From NCBI RefSeq assembly GCF_014851395.1, contig NW_024040485.1:17025087-17089086 (forward strand): a DNA stretch of 64,000 bases, in the 5' to 3' direction. Shown here piece by piece: positions 40,901-54,417 of this stretch; position 1 is the first letter of the stretch, and each line of letters begins with the position of its first letter. The stretch comes from Micropterus salmoides (Eukaryota > Chordata > Actinopteri > Centrarchiformes > Centrarchidae). The notes under the pieces are model-generated. The model made no database searches. It had not been told where the DNA came from and saw only the letters and a list, made by a program, of their open reading frames with translations. The position numbers and the translations under genes are program-made.

Positions 40901-43900
40901 AGAAATGTTTGTTTCCTGATTGCTTAGTAGCTTCTCAGCTTGGCTGAGTCTTTTATCTCCTTCCCTCTGTCTAGTTGACCCCCCGTTCTTCTCCCGCCCC
41001 CACCCGTATACCCTTCTCTTTTCTCGCTTCTCAGCATCTCTCCTTTTGTATCTTCTATGGCATTACTCACTTTTCACATGTGAAAGATTTGCTGCTTTTC
41101 TTTATCACTTATGATATAAACAAAGAGTCTTTGGGCTTGGAACTGCTGGTTGGGCAAAACAAGAAATTTAAAGAGTAACTTTGGGGTCTGAGAAATTGTG
41201 ATGAGAAACTTTCACAACTTGTTGACATTTTATAGACTAAATGATTAATGATTAATTGTGAAAATCGTTAGTTGCAGCCCTAATAGTTGGTTAGTTTATA
41301 TTTCTGTGTCATGCAAGGCATAGCCCATCCCATATGGGATTACAAGACACCGATGTTTTACAGAAAGCAAAACAAAACATCAGGTACAAGATTATAAATT
41401 ATTCTTTATACTTTCAAATAAAAGATTTATGTAGAAAAATTCCAAATGAACTGTACACTGAAAAGAACTGCTGCAAGCCTAAAGTTTGTGCTGAGAATTA
41501 CGTAGTTTTGTAATTTTGTAGTTTTATTCAGTGGGTGGTGATGGGGCAGTGGATAAGACGCATGTTTGGTGTGAGAGATCTGGGTTCAACTCCCGACTCC
41601 CACACGTCCACCAATGTGTCCCTGAGCAAGACACCTAACCCCTAGTTCAGAGGTCACTAATAGGCATACCACGGTCCAGATCACGTTTCTCACTGAACAA
41701 GAGAAAGTAGGAAAGTGTATAAGAGGGAATGAAAGAGAAGAGGAGGCATTAAAGCTGTTGAGAGATGTGTTGAATGTTAATTATAAAATTGGTTGAGACT
41801 CAACTTCAATCCCTCAAAGTTAGTTTTTATTATTTTTTCAAAAATTGAGCAACAAATAAAATTTCTTTTAAGATGCACATTTACAAAAACTTTTTTTAAT
41901 TGCAGCCATTAGATTACTTAAATTTTGAATTTGTTATTAGATTAGTTATTATCCCTTCAGTTTATGTGAAAATAGTGTCTGATTTGACCTTTATATACAG
42001 TCTGTGGATTTGACATTTGTCAGTTGTTGACTAAAAACATATGCTGATAAGACTTGGCTATACGTTATGGTAGGCTACTGAATGATAACGCAAGTTAATG
42101 TTCTGGACCTTTGCTTCGTGAAATTTTCTCTAACTGGAGCTCTTTGAATTTTAATTGAAGACCCCTGCCCTAGTTTCTCAAGAGGTGTGCTGCCTCTGAT
42201 ATATATAGCAATTTTAAGTTGCTTTGGATAAGTGTCAGCTAAATGCATAAATGTAATGTAACGGTGTGTTTCCTTTGGTTGCCTGTCATTGGCAACATAT
42301 AGTTGCTATAACTTCCAGGGGAAGCATGAGATACGTCAGAGTGAGAAAGGAAGTAAACTTGAATAAAATTTATTTGATACATCACCTTGTCCGTGAACAT
42401 GATTTTTGCCTGCGTCACATCAGATAGACTTTCATCGGCAATAGTGGTTATTTAAGAATGAAGACAACTCCTCGTTGGCTTGGAGGGACCTGTTTGCGTC
42501 CCTGTTTTGCTTCGTTGGCCTCGGATCCCTGCTTGCCCATTTCTCTGTCGGCCAGTTGTTGGACCCCTCTGGATACTGAGGTATATAGTTAGTTTTAGTT
42601 AGTTAGGATGTGCAGTGTGGGTGCGGGGCAGGGCTGTGCTCCGGTTTGTTCTGGGTTTGTGCCTGGAGTTCTCGGCCCTTGACGGGAGGGTGGGTTGTTG
42701 GTGGCATGCAGCTGAGCTAGTTGATTTTGCCTCGTTGCTGGTTTGGCTGGTGTTGCACGGCGGCCGGGGGGCGTGCTGGGCATGGGGGATGTCGGCTGGC
42801 GCCGGCGGCCTTAGTTTTTTCCAGCGGTGGCCTGTGCGGCGCGTTTGCTGCCGGGCTGGGACTTGCTGCTGGTGTTCTCTCCGCTGGCTTTCGCTGTCGT
42901 GTTGTTCCGTTTGCTCTCTCTCGTTTGCCCGACCTCGCACGCGGTATTCGCGGGGGGCTGCTGGGCATGGTGTCGCCGTGCTCGCGCAGTGTGCGCGTTG
43001 GGCTCGTCACTTGTGCATTGGTGTTGATGATTGCGTGGCATTTGGGCATTTTGGTTGTTTGCTGCGCGGCGGTGGGGTGCTGGATGGGGGGGAGCACTGG
43101 TCTATGTTGTGTGCGCGCCGCGGTCGGTCCGGGCGCTGCTCTTCCGCGGGTTACGCTTTTTGCGTTCGCTCGGCATTACGTTGTCAACTGGCATTTGGGT
43201 CGGGGTCTTCTGCGTTTGCATCGCAGTGCATCTGGGAGTCTTTGTTTTTTTTTTAGTTTTTTTTTTTTGATTTATTCTTTTTATTTCTCCCACCCCTATT
43301 GGCTACTGGGGTTCTTGCCTGCCTGTTACAGTCGTGGCGTCCCACTCTCACTAACAACTACATTCTTTAACAGGCTTATGCGCACACACATGTACACACA
43401 CACATACAGACACATTCACCCACACACAGACACAAACAAATTTAGGTTGTCCCTGGTAGAATTATTCCTGACGCCTTTCTTTCAGTTACTTATTTAAATT
43501 AATTATTATTCCAGCTGTGTTGTGTTGCTTATTTAGTGTGTGTGACTGTTTCTTGTTTTCATTGTTCTCTTAGTTGTCTTAATATGTCAGCTGTTCATTG
43601 CTGCTGTTCGGCTGGTTGTCTTTTACTATTATTATTATTTTTATTGTTTTTTTGTTTGTGTTTGTTTGTTGTTGTTGTTTTTCTCCTCCCCAAGCCCCCC
43701 TCTCTGTTCTATTGCAGGTTTCGTTGCTTTCTGCAATTGGTGTTTCCCACAGCTTTTCCCTGTTGTCCCCACCCTCCATCCCCCTTTCCCCCTTCTCTTA
43801 CAGGTGTTGTCCTTTCTCTGTGCTGTCTGTTTGTGCCCCCCCATCCCCGTGTCTGCCCCCCTGTCCGGCCCGGTGACAAATCAATACATAATTAAATAAA

Positions 43901-46900
43901 TAATAAAACAGACAAAGGAGTATTTTAATACTCTCTTGTTAAAGTAAAATCTGTCTGGCACAAAAAAAAATAACAGAAAAAAAAAAAGAATGAAGACAAC
44001 AAGTCCCATAATCCCACGCTATTTCAAGATGTACAACTTCTGTAATTGTTTTGATGTGACAGACCCCTAGTAGCAGAAATTACATACTGTTGGTTTAAAC
44101 TAACCGAATATCCTTTTTTTAAATTTGTACGGCTAGTTTGAGAATTTTGGGCTACTGCAGTGCAAAGCAGGCCATCAAATATATTCAAGGTTTCTTTGTT
44201 CCCAGCGCTCTTTGTAAAACTCACAAGCTCAATGCAGTGTTTTATCAGTGACTTATGGGGATTCTAATATAATTTAGTTTTAACCCTGAGGTTTTTACTG
44301 AATACACATTCAATTATTACTTTTATAGAAGGCAATTTCACAGGTACCACTTTTCTTTGTCTAATATCTTTTAACATGTATGTGAATGAATTTGGTCGTG
44401 TGTGTGTGTGTGTGTGTGTGTGTAGGAGCTGATCCTAGATGCAGAGGACACATGGATTCGACTGGAGGGATTGGCTGAGACCACGGAGTACACAGTCAAG
44501 CTCCAGGCTGCAAGAGGACTTGACACCAGCGCTGTTGTCTCCACTACCTTCACCACAGGTACAGTACACACACATCCAGTCACATGTATTTGTGTTCTTT
44601 TATTTAAGCCTGGAAAGAGATTCTAACGGGGTGAGTTTTCTTGGCCCCACAGTTTTTTCCCTTCTGGACTGCATTTCACATTACTGTCACCATAACCAAA
44701 GGAGCACAATAATGGGTCCCCAAAGTCAGGCACAATTTTCATCTCCCCTCTCTGTAGCATAGTGAGAGAGACTTCCCATTAGGCTGCACCTGCAGGGTGG
44801 CTGTTTACAATCCTACAGCTCAACAGTGTGCTCTAATCTTTGTGCTCAGCGTGTAATTGGATGCTGGATATGTCACTCAAACAAGGGTTAGGAAGCGTCA
44901 AGAATTTGCTGATTGCCTGAAATTTATATGAACATGCCAAAAGTAACATATTAATATCCATAATTTCCACCAAGGTAACTTTCATTTAAAACTGTTTTAA
45001 TGGATATTTAAGGCCACTTGGGGGCAGCAGAACAAACTCTAAACACAATATTGGGGTAGTATCACCATATAAAGACATAGAAAACCTCATAACAAACAGA
45101 TGCTCACTTACAGATCCAACAGACACGGAGCAACATTAGCATTCATTTGGAGTCATATGTCTGATGAATGGAAGGTCAATATTGACTCTACTTTTAACGC
45201 TAAGATATAACTTTATTAATCCCCCGTAGGGGAAATTTCTGAAAGGGAGGGGGAAGGGATATTTATTCTTTGCATTTAACCCATCCTATTTAGGAGCAGT
45301 GGGCTGCCATCGTACAGTGCCCAGGGAGCAGTTCGGCATTCAGGGCTTTGCTCAGCGGGTATCTTCAGCATGGATCGGGCTGGACTTGATCCAGCAACCC
45401 ACCAGTTTCCAAGCCAAGTCCTAACAGACTGAGCTAATGCCACCCCTGTTTTGGGCTCCCCCAACTCCTGAGGGAAATATATGCTCTATAACAGCTAAAT
45501 GCTCCACTAGTTCATCATCTAACTTTGTCTGTTTGGTGGTGTTACCCACAGTCGGTTTATAAGAGCTTTTTCAATTAAAACAGCTGCCTACTGTGACTGA
45601 AAACAGGATTGATAAAAGCAGTGAGAATTAATGAAAACAGTAAAGTAAAAACACTGCTGTCTGGAAATAATTGTCTATGGGTTCGTCACTACAAACTCAT
45701 TTTAAATTCCTCACAGAATTTAATCCATTGTTGAAATAAAAACATCAATTACTGCAGCTTTAAAAAATACTATATAATTTCAAGTTATATCCATGCAGTC
45801 TACATAAATCTTTACAAACTGAATCATTTCAAGTCGAAAGATGGAACAAATAAGCAAATTATAACCTACCTCCTCTGCTTCTCTCCAGGGAGTCGTCTGT
45901 TTGCAACACCTCAAAATTGTGCCCAACACCTGCTGAATGGAGAGACGCTGAGCGGCGTCTACACCATTTACATCAACAGAGACCCCAGCCAGGGTGTGCA
46001 GGTGTACTGTGACATGACCACTGATGAAGGGGGCTGGATTGTAAGTCACTGTGAAGATAACGCCTTCTTTTAATAGCACTTTTGCCATTTATGTGCAAAT
46101 GATGTGTATGTTCTTGTTGACCTTACTATGATCCCCCAACACTGCTGGTACTCAACAACTGGCAGACGAGCTGAATGGCTTTTATGGTAGGTTTGAAAAG
46201 CTCACAGTCATACCTCTCCCCCACTCCAACACCATCTTCAAACAGTCACCTTCCCCCTCTGACAAGCTGTCACCCCCCTCTCTGACCCCTCATGATCTGT
46301 CAAGAGGACGTGAGCCAGCTCTTCCAAAGGCAGAAGATCAGGAAGGCTCCTGGCCCCGACTGTGTGTCTCCATCCTGCCTGAAAAGCTGTGCAGGCAAGC
46401 ACACAGATCTTCAACAGATCACTGGAGCTGTGTGAAGTTCCCTCCTGCTTCAAACGCTCCACAATCATCCCGGTCCCCTGTAGTCATGAAGTCCTTTGAA
46501 AGACTGGTGTTGGCCCACCTGAAGGACATTACAGGCCCCCTGCTGGACCCCCTGCAGTTTGCCTACAGGGCTAACAGGTCAGTGGACTGCATCACATCCT
46601 GCAACACCATGACTCTCCAGGGACATATGCAAGGATCCTGTTCGTGGACTTCAGCTCGGCGTTTAACACCATCATCCCGGACATCCTCAGCACCAAACTC
46701 ACCCAACTCACTGTGCCAGCCTCCACCTGTCAGTGGATCACAAACTTCCTGACTGACAGGAGTCAGCAGGTGAGGCTGGGGAACATCACATCCAGCACCC
46801 GGACTATTAGCACTGGCGGCCCCCAGGGGTGCGTGCTCTCCCCTCTGCTCTTCTTCCTCTACACCAACGACTGCACCTCAGGGGACCCATCTGTCAAACT

Positions 46901-49900
46901 CCTGAAGTTCGCTGACGACACAACGACCATCGGCCTCATCCGGGACGGTGACGAGTCGGCCTACAGACGGGAGGTTGATCAGCTGGCTCTCTGGTGCGGC
47001 CAGAACAACCTGGAGCTTAACACGCTCAAAACTGTGGAGATGATCGTGGACTTCAGGAGCAGCCCCCCCACTCTGCCCCCCATCACCATACTCAACAGCC
47101 CTGTGTCTGCTGTGGAATCCTTCAGGTTTCTGGGATCCACTATATCCCAGGACCTAAAGTGGGAACCCAACACTGACTCCATCATTAAGAAGGCCCAGCA
47201 GAGGTTGTACTTCCTTCACCAGCTCAGGAAGCTCAACCTGCCTAAGGAGCTGCTGATCCACTTTTACACAGCCATCATCCAGTCTGTCCTCTGCACGTCC
47301 ATCACTGTCTGGTTTGGATCTGCCACCAAAAAAGGACAGGAGCAGACTACAACGGACAGTCTGGACTGCAGAAAAGATCATCGGTGCCAACCTGCCTTCC
47401 ATTCAGGACTTATACATTTCCAGAGTCCAACAGACTCAGGAGCGGTTTCTTCCCACAAGCCATCACTCTGATGAACAGCAGATTTTTGACTCACGGTGTC
47501 AGGAACAATTGTGCAATAATCCAGTAACTCTGTCTCTAATCAGCCACCTATTTACTGGCTAACACATTATTTATTCACCATTCTCTATTTCAGTGCTGTT
47601 CATACTGTTATATTGTAGATACTGTATATCAATCCACCTACCTCAAGTCATTACTCCTGCACAAACTACTTATACTTATTTATTCTAGCATCCTTTGCAC
47701 TATGCTTCATTGCACTGTGTACATGTGTACATGTATATGTACCTGTGTATCACATCCACCTCCGACATGTACATACTCCTGCATCCTTTGCACTCTGCTC
47801 ACTGCACTATTTGTCAATATGTCTATATTGTTTTTGTTCATAGTGTGTATATTTGTGTTGTCTCATTGAAGTCTGTGTCTGTTTTTATTTTATTTTTATT
47901 ATTGTGATTTTGTATTTTTGTATGAGCACATCGTGAGCAACGTACAATCCTGAGTCAAATTCCTCATGTGTGTACACATACCTGGCAATAAAAGCTGATT
48001 CTGATTTTGACATTTTGAATTGTTTAATTTATTATCGTTACTATTATTTATATATTTACCATTATGATTCATCTGAGGATTCATCTGTATTTTAAATAAA
48101 TACATAAATGCTAATGTAAGAAACTGTGTCAGTTAGGTTCAAAAGAGGAGGAAGAGAGACGGGAGGAAAGGACTTTATTGGATCAAATATAATACTGAAT
48201 GTCCTTGTGATCACAACACTGTTATGTATTTTTCTCATCTTGTCTCATCATATTTTGGTGTTCAGGTCTTCCAGCGTCGTCAGAATGGCCTGACAGACTT
48301 CTCCAGGAAGTGGAGTGACTATCGGGTCGGCTTTGGAAACCTGGAGGATGAATTCTGGCTTGGTAAGATTCTTACTCCGAGATCATTAGTCTAGAGAAAG
48401 AATGTGTAGTGTCGTTTCAAATACAAGGAGTTACCATCACTTTTTATTTTTTTTTTGGCATAACAACTTCTCTATTTTAACATAACTTGGAGGATATAAA
48501 AATCTGTAACATCTCCCTCAATTAAAATAAGGTAGAACCTGGTTTGTCGCTCTACATTTAATTATATTTTTCTTTATAAACCTAAAATGATACTGATTGA
48601 TAGTAGTTTTATTAGAAAAGTCACAGGTAAGGACAGGTTTGCTGCTGCCTTATTTCAACCTAATGTCACCCTGCCCAATATATTTCAGCTGTATTTCATG
48701 GGCTGCAGGCTGATAGTGCATCGCAACCTGCCACAAATTTAGTTCAATCTCTGTTCCAGTTTTCTGAAGGCTGTATTGCCCTCTTTATCTACACGCCTTC
48801 TCCATGACCGAAGTGGATTTAATAGGTGCAATCAATATAAGGTCATGGCTTTCACTTGGTTTCAATTGATACATCTATTTTATGGAGAGGCATGAAGTTT
48901 CCAATATCTTGTGCAGGCAGTATAGCCTTTAGATTTTTCCCTCATCATTTCAGCACTCGACTTCACAAAGTCTATCCGATTCATTACTGGATTCTCTGAA
49001 AGATCATCTCTCCCTGAAATGACTTGGTAATTGTTTTTAGCGTCACTCTGATTCAAAGACAAAACAACAGAACATCCTCTCTGTTTTGATGGACTGCTAA
49101 ATCCCCCCTCCCCCTGTACCCCAATCTCATTATGAAGCAATAATTATATTCATTAGAAAATGTGCAAATGAGTCATGTTTCTTCATGGGCCAGTTTTTGT
49201 GTTATTGTTTTGGTGCAGATGATTAAAGCAAAATATTACATGAATATTTCATTCACTGAATCAGGACCTTGAGAAGAATGTTTTTTGAACTTTCTGATTA
49301 GAGAAATGAAACAACACTGGGGGGAAATTTTAGGGCATTGCATTATCACCACATTATAACAGATGGAGGGCTGCTACTTTGCAGCTGACACATACTGGAT
49401 CATAACACAAGATAGCTGTGGAAAACTCTAGTCCATTAGTGACTAAGCACACTGTAATAGATGAAACTATAAAAAGAGCAGGAGTTGGCAATATAATGCA
49501 ATCTGATAGAAAAGCATGCAATTCTTGTTGTCTTACTTTTAAAGCTGTATGTTTGCAGTGTTGCCAAGTTGAATTGAATAATAATGGCAGCTGCTCCTGT
49601 TACTTTTGTACACCACCACCGAGGGTGTTCAAAGGTAGCTCTTAACATTTTATCACAATAGAAAAAGTGGGATTGCTGTCTGCTGGTATAAATTAATAAT
49701 TTATCAGTTTCTGTATTTCATACAGAGAAGAAGAATATTGGACAGCACAACACACAGGAGAGAAAAACAATCCTCCTTGCACACTATACAGTGTAACATA
49801 GATATACGGATACAGTGCGCTGTAAAAGTCACAGCAGTGTTTTAGCTGTTTCTGGCAGACACCTGAAGGCATCATGTAGCTGCACTTGCCTCATATTTGG

Positions 49901-52900
49901 CAGGTTTATAATGACTCTCTCTGTACAATATGATGTGAAGATGCCGCAGCATATCTGGTTCAGTGAGTACAATAATTCATCTGACCCATTTCCACTTTCG
50001 CTGATTCAGTAATAATCTGCCCTCTTACCAATTCTGGACGCAGACCAGTCCAGGGCACCTCCATCTCCAGGGCCTTGCATGACTTTTTTAGCCATATTTC
50101 TTCTGTCCTGTACAGTACTCTCTCCTCTCAGTACATAAAAGCAGCTTAATGTCACCTCAGGGTGTGGAGCATCAAGAGCTACTCTTTGCGCCTGTGAAAG
50201 CTTCTCCCAGTGATTACAGATAACATGCCAGCAGGGAACACGGTAGCCTCAGAGTATGGCCCAAAATGTCAAGTCTGCTGTTTGAAACTGACCCATTTGC
50301 CGTCTGATATAGTGGTTAAAATGGTTGTGAGCAGGGGACCAAGTTGATGGGACAGCTGGGCCTGTTAATACTGTCAAAAATATTTGATAGTACAACAGTT
50401 CCCATAATGCTTTCGGAGATTAAAAGAATTGAAGCCTTTGGCCACCATCATGTTGATTTTTTGCAAACAGGCACCAAACGTGACGATATTTGGACAAGAC
50501 GGTGGCGGCTTGGTTAGCTAGGTGCAGCTGTAATTTACTTTAACTGTGATTTTAACCGGGATGCTTATTTTGGCTAGCAAAAAAACAGGCTTAAAACTAA
50601 ACGTACTTACCGGAAAAAATTTAGTTTACATAGTGCAGTGATAACATACTGATAACATTTAGAAAGTCTAGAAGGGCTGTTAAATCATTTAATTCCCATT
50701 CAAGTTAGCTGAGAGCTAAACCAGAAGTTAGCCAGAAGTCTCTGTTGCGCTTGCTCCATGAGGTGGGGTTAAAGGAAATGCGAGTGCGTTTGTTCCTGTG
50801 GGGCTGCACAATGTGGAAGATTCAGGTAATTTTATACCCGGAAGTCCGACTTTTTTTGGCTTCATGAAACACTGAGCAGCTCCTTTAATTGCCTCCATGA
50901 GCTATGTGTCACATTGTTAATAACTAACTTCCAGAACTACACATAAAGTAGAATTTTCAAATGCAGTTATAACAAGTTATAACAAGTTATAGCAATTGTT
51001 TGGCACAAATATTAAGTATTATCCATACCCATTATGTCTGTGTTCTTACATATTACTGGCAAAACCCTAAACACTTAACCTTTTGGAAAAAGTAACTACT
51101 AATACAACTGTTCTGAATGTCTCCGCAAATATATATTAGGCGTAGCTACTTTCACATCAGTGTTGCCATGTATTATTTTCTGTGTTATGTCCTGTGACTG
51201 TGTTTGCTGTGCATTTCAGTGTTAAAATGTATCATTGTTATAGGAAGTAAATGGTATCGTCACACAGATGGTCACTGCAGTTTCAAACCATCTGACTTTC
51301 ACTCTTCTTTCTACAGATTAGGTCGCTGTCATAGAGAGCCATTATAGCAAACATTTAGCTAATCACCGCCTCTACACACAGAACAGCAATATATTGAACA
51401 GTATGGAACCATAAAAATCGATATTAAATCCACTCAAACTGAAAAGAAGAGGCATTTAACTGGTCAGCTGTAAAGAATATGGAAATTAAGCTTTCATTAT
51501 TATCTGTTACAGTTTGAAAACGGGCGTTTTTATTGCTGCTCTAGGGCAATCTGTTCTCCCTGCTCGCTGACCTCAGCCAGTTTTAAAGCTGAACACAATG
51601 TCAGTTTGATGATGTAATAACAGAGAGAAACCAGGGTGGCTGTGTGCAAGTGTGGTCATTATCCCATTCGCTTGCTTTTTAAAAATTCCCCCTCCCCCTC
51701 TTGTTTCTGTCTAAGTGTGAGAGAAAAGCTGGTCATAAAATGTGACGAGTTGATAATATTGGTAGTATAATAAGACAAGTGCAATAGTATGTCAAAATGC
51801 ATTCTTAATTGCTGCAGTTTGGAATAGAGCGGCCTAATCCCATAAAACTGTTGGAAGGAAAAAAAAAACAGTAAAAAATTATGGGTACAAGATTAATTGC
51901 TGATAATACAGTGATATTATACAATGGAAATTAGACATGACTAAGTGTTAAACACAGTTTTATTACAACAATTTCTTCTCCCCTGTCACCCTAAGTGCTT
52001 TCGGGTTGCAAACATAGATTTTATCTGCTTACCATTGGCATATTATGGCAGAGTTAGTTTTCCTACTCTCCAGGATTTTATACTTCCTATTCCTTATCAG
52101 CGAAGGCTAGAGGATTTTTAGCTTTTCTATAAATTTTTTTCCGGCTTGAAAAAAAAGCGTACAGGTGATCCTTCTGTTGGAGGAGAGTCTTTTCTAAATG
52201 GGTGCTTGTTGTAATCTGATGGTGAAGGCAGTTCCAATCTCTCAGGTCGATGTGGGGCCTTATCGCCTGTCGGGGTTCAAACGAGCCCTCGTATCTGCTG
52301 CCTTGGAGATAGAGAGCAAAGCCACATATCTCAGAAAGTTGCGACATGGGGCCTTTGCAGGGGGGCTGGTGGCCACAGTGTCCACCGCTCTCGACAATGT
52401 CAATCATCCACTTCCATACAACCAGCTTACAAAGACGTCTTACATAGTGTTTATCAGGATTTTAACCTCTAACCTACACGTTTGTTATAGATTTTTGTAT
52501 TTTGTTCATCTAATATTGACATTCTCTCGTTCTGTATTGGAATTTTACTATCACTATTTTCATCTACTCTGTACACCAGGGGCTTCATGTATAAACGCTG
52601 CCTACGCACAAAAAGGTTACGTACGCTGGTTTTCACGCACACGTGGGATGTATAAAAATGACCGTGACGTGAGAATGTGCAAGCCGTGGTGCAAACTCTT
52701 GAGCTGCTGTGAGAATACATAGGACCCTCTGCAAACTTTTGTCTGGCTCTTTCAGTAAACTCTAAAGTGCCAAAACTCACCAAATGTTTCAAAATAGCGT
52801 TTCCACTGCAGTTACTAGGCATATGTCAATGAAGTAGTCAATCAAAAACCTAATTATATCCGTTAATACACAATAAAACTTTGATCATGTGTGTAGTGGT

Positions 52901-54384
52901 TTAATATCAAAATAAAATTGAATGTTAGAGGAATAGATAATAATGGCTCTCACATATTTAATTTCGCTTAATATCACACGGTATCACTATCATTTAAACA
53001 TTCAAACCAGCAGTGTTATTTGTGCTCACGCTACTGAGCCATAACTATTCCATACTGCACCTTTCAATTGTAAAAGAAATAAAATAAGCCAAATTAGTGC
53101 CAAATCTTAAATCAATGTCCGCTAAATATTTCATCAGACCATGGTCTTCATGGTCAGTTGTGAACCTGCCAGCCTAAAGCCAGGATAATGTCAGGTGGCA
53201 GGATTCAGGCTGCATTTCCCCGACGTGAATTTAGCTTCTGAGTCCTTTTCAGACTTAAACTCGGCTAACGGATAGAATTATCATCATCGTGATCACCTAT
53301 CACCTATCACCTATCACCTTTTAGTTTTCAGTTTAGTTTGGTGTGTAAATGCTGCGGTGAACAGACTGTGCTGTCAGGCGCACAGTGTGTACTGAGATGC
53401 ACAAACAGATCTGCCTTCTCCCCTCGACTCACCCGACTCATCTTCACCACCTGCATATATGGACTGTGTAAATAAAAAATGTCTGGAAATAAAGCCAGGG
53501 ACAGCTCTCACACAATCTCCATTCTCATCATCAGTCCTCATGATGCAGACTAAAACCGACATTAAAAAATGTGTTCACCTGTCAAACCTCAGTCTTCAAA
53601 TGATCTCCCAGGATTACTGACTGAAGCCATCATTTTGGCATCATTTTGATTGCTGTAAACATATGAAAACTGTGTGACACTCGTTCGTAATGCTGCATGG
53701 CTGCCCAATGGCACTGCAGAGGAACGCGAGTGGAAGGATCAGAGTTCCATGAAGATTTCCTGGCCCACGATGATGACTGGCTAATACTTCGATTTAGATT
53801 CCCTGGAGTTGGGCTCTTGGGTCTGTGTGCTGAACTGGGTCCAGCATTTGACAGACCAACCTGGCGGAACCGTGCAAGTAGACCACTACCACTATTACCA
53901 CTGTTTCTGGCAGCCGGCTGTTAGCAACGGGAGCCGCTAATTTGCATAGTAATGTCAGTTTCACGTTGATTGGGATGTATAAAGGAAAGGTGCGCAGGAC
54001 CTTGCGTATGCTTTGTTTTATACATGTGGATATTTCTGTGCGTATGTACTTTTCAAATTCTGTGAGTACGCCATCTTTCAGTATGAAAGCTGCACAGTCT
54101 TTTATACACCTACTACAGGTCACAGAAGTCTGGGGCAGCTAAAGAAATAATTGGTCTTTTTCCATAATTATGTGAGCAGTCATGATCTGACATTATTCTG
54201 TACGAGACATGAGAACTTGTATTTTACCAGTTAAATGATTTTAATGTGAAGCTGGAAATGTTCACTTTGCATTAGCAGTAACTTGACAGAGCATTTTACC
54301 ATGAATTTTGCCACAGATGCAGTGTCTAATACTGCAAAAATATTAATATTGCAGTATTATATCCAGTTGATGATCACTGCTGTA

Positions 54385-54417
<33 letters not shown>

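Larger units (their letters stand above)
37559..44425 (+). other. intron 13 (6,867 bp)
   Basis: It contains a TIR element (39173-39560), a hAT-like end (41225-41284), a SINE split by a hAT-like element (41528-42260), the unclassified retro-insertion (42469-43985) and a (TG)n tract reaching the exon 14 acceptor (44399-44423). Confidence 0.8.
46041..48265 (+). other. intron 15 (2,225 bp), mostly LINE-derived
   Basis: About 1.85 kb of this intron is the L2/CR1-like LINE relic in sense orientation. The flanks are short AT-rich sequence. The acceptor is ggtgttcag. Confidence 0.85.

Noticed and set aside
42615..43497. Long open frames on both strands of the GC-rich insertion (up to about 250 codons)
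   Set aside because: Their products are Cys/Trp/Gly-rich or Pro/Gln/Arg-rich and overlap in several frames, as expected from a G/T-rich, stop-poor composition; no domain or conserved motif is seen.
46238..46468. Minus-strand gene opposite the LINE
   Set aside because: It overlaps the decayed + strand LINE coding region, whose family identity explains the sequence.
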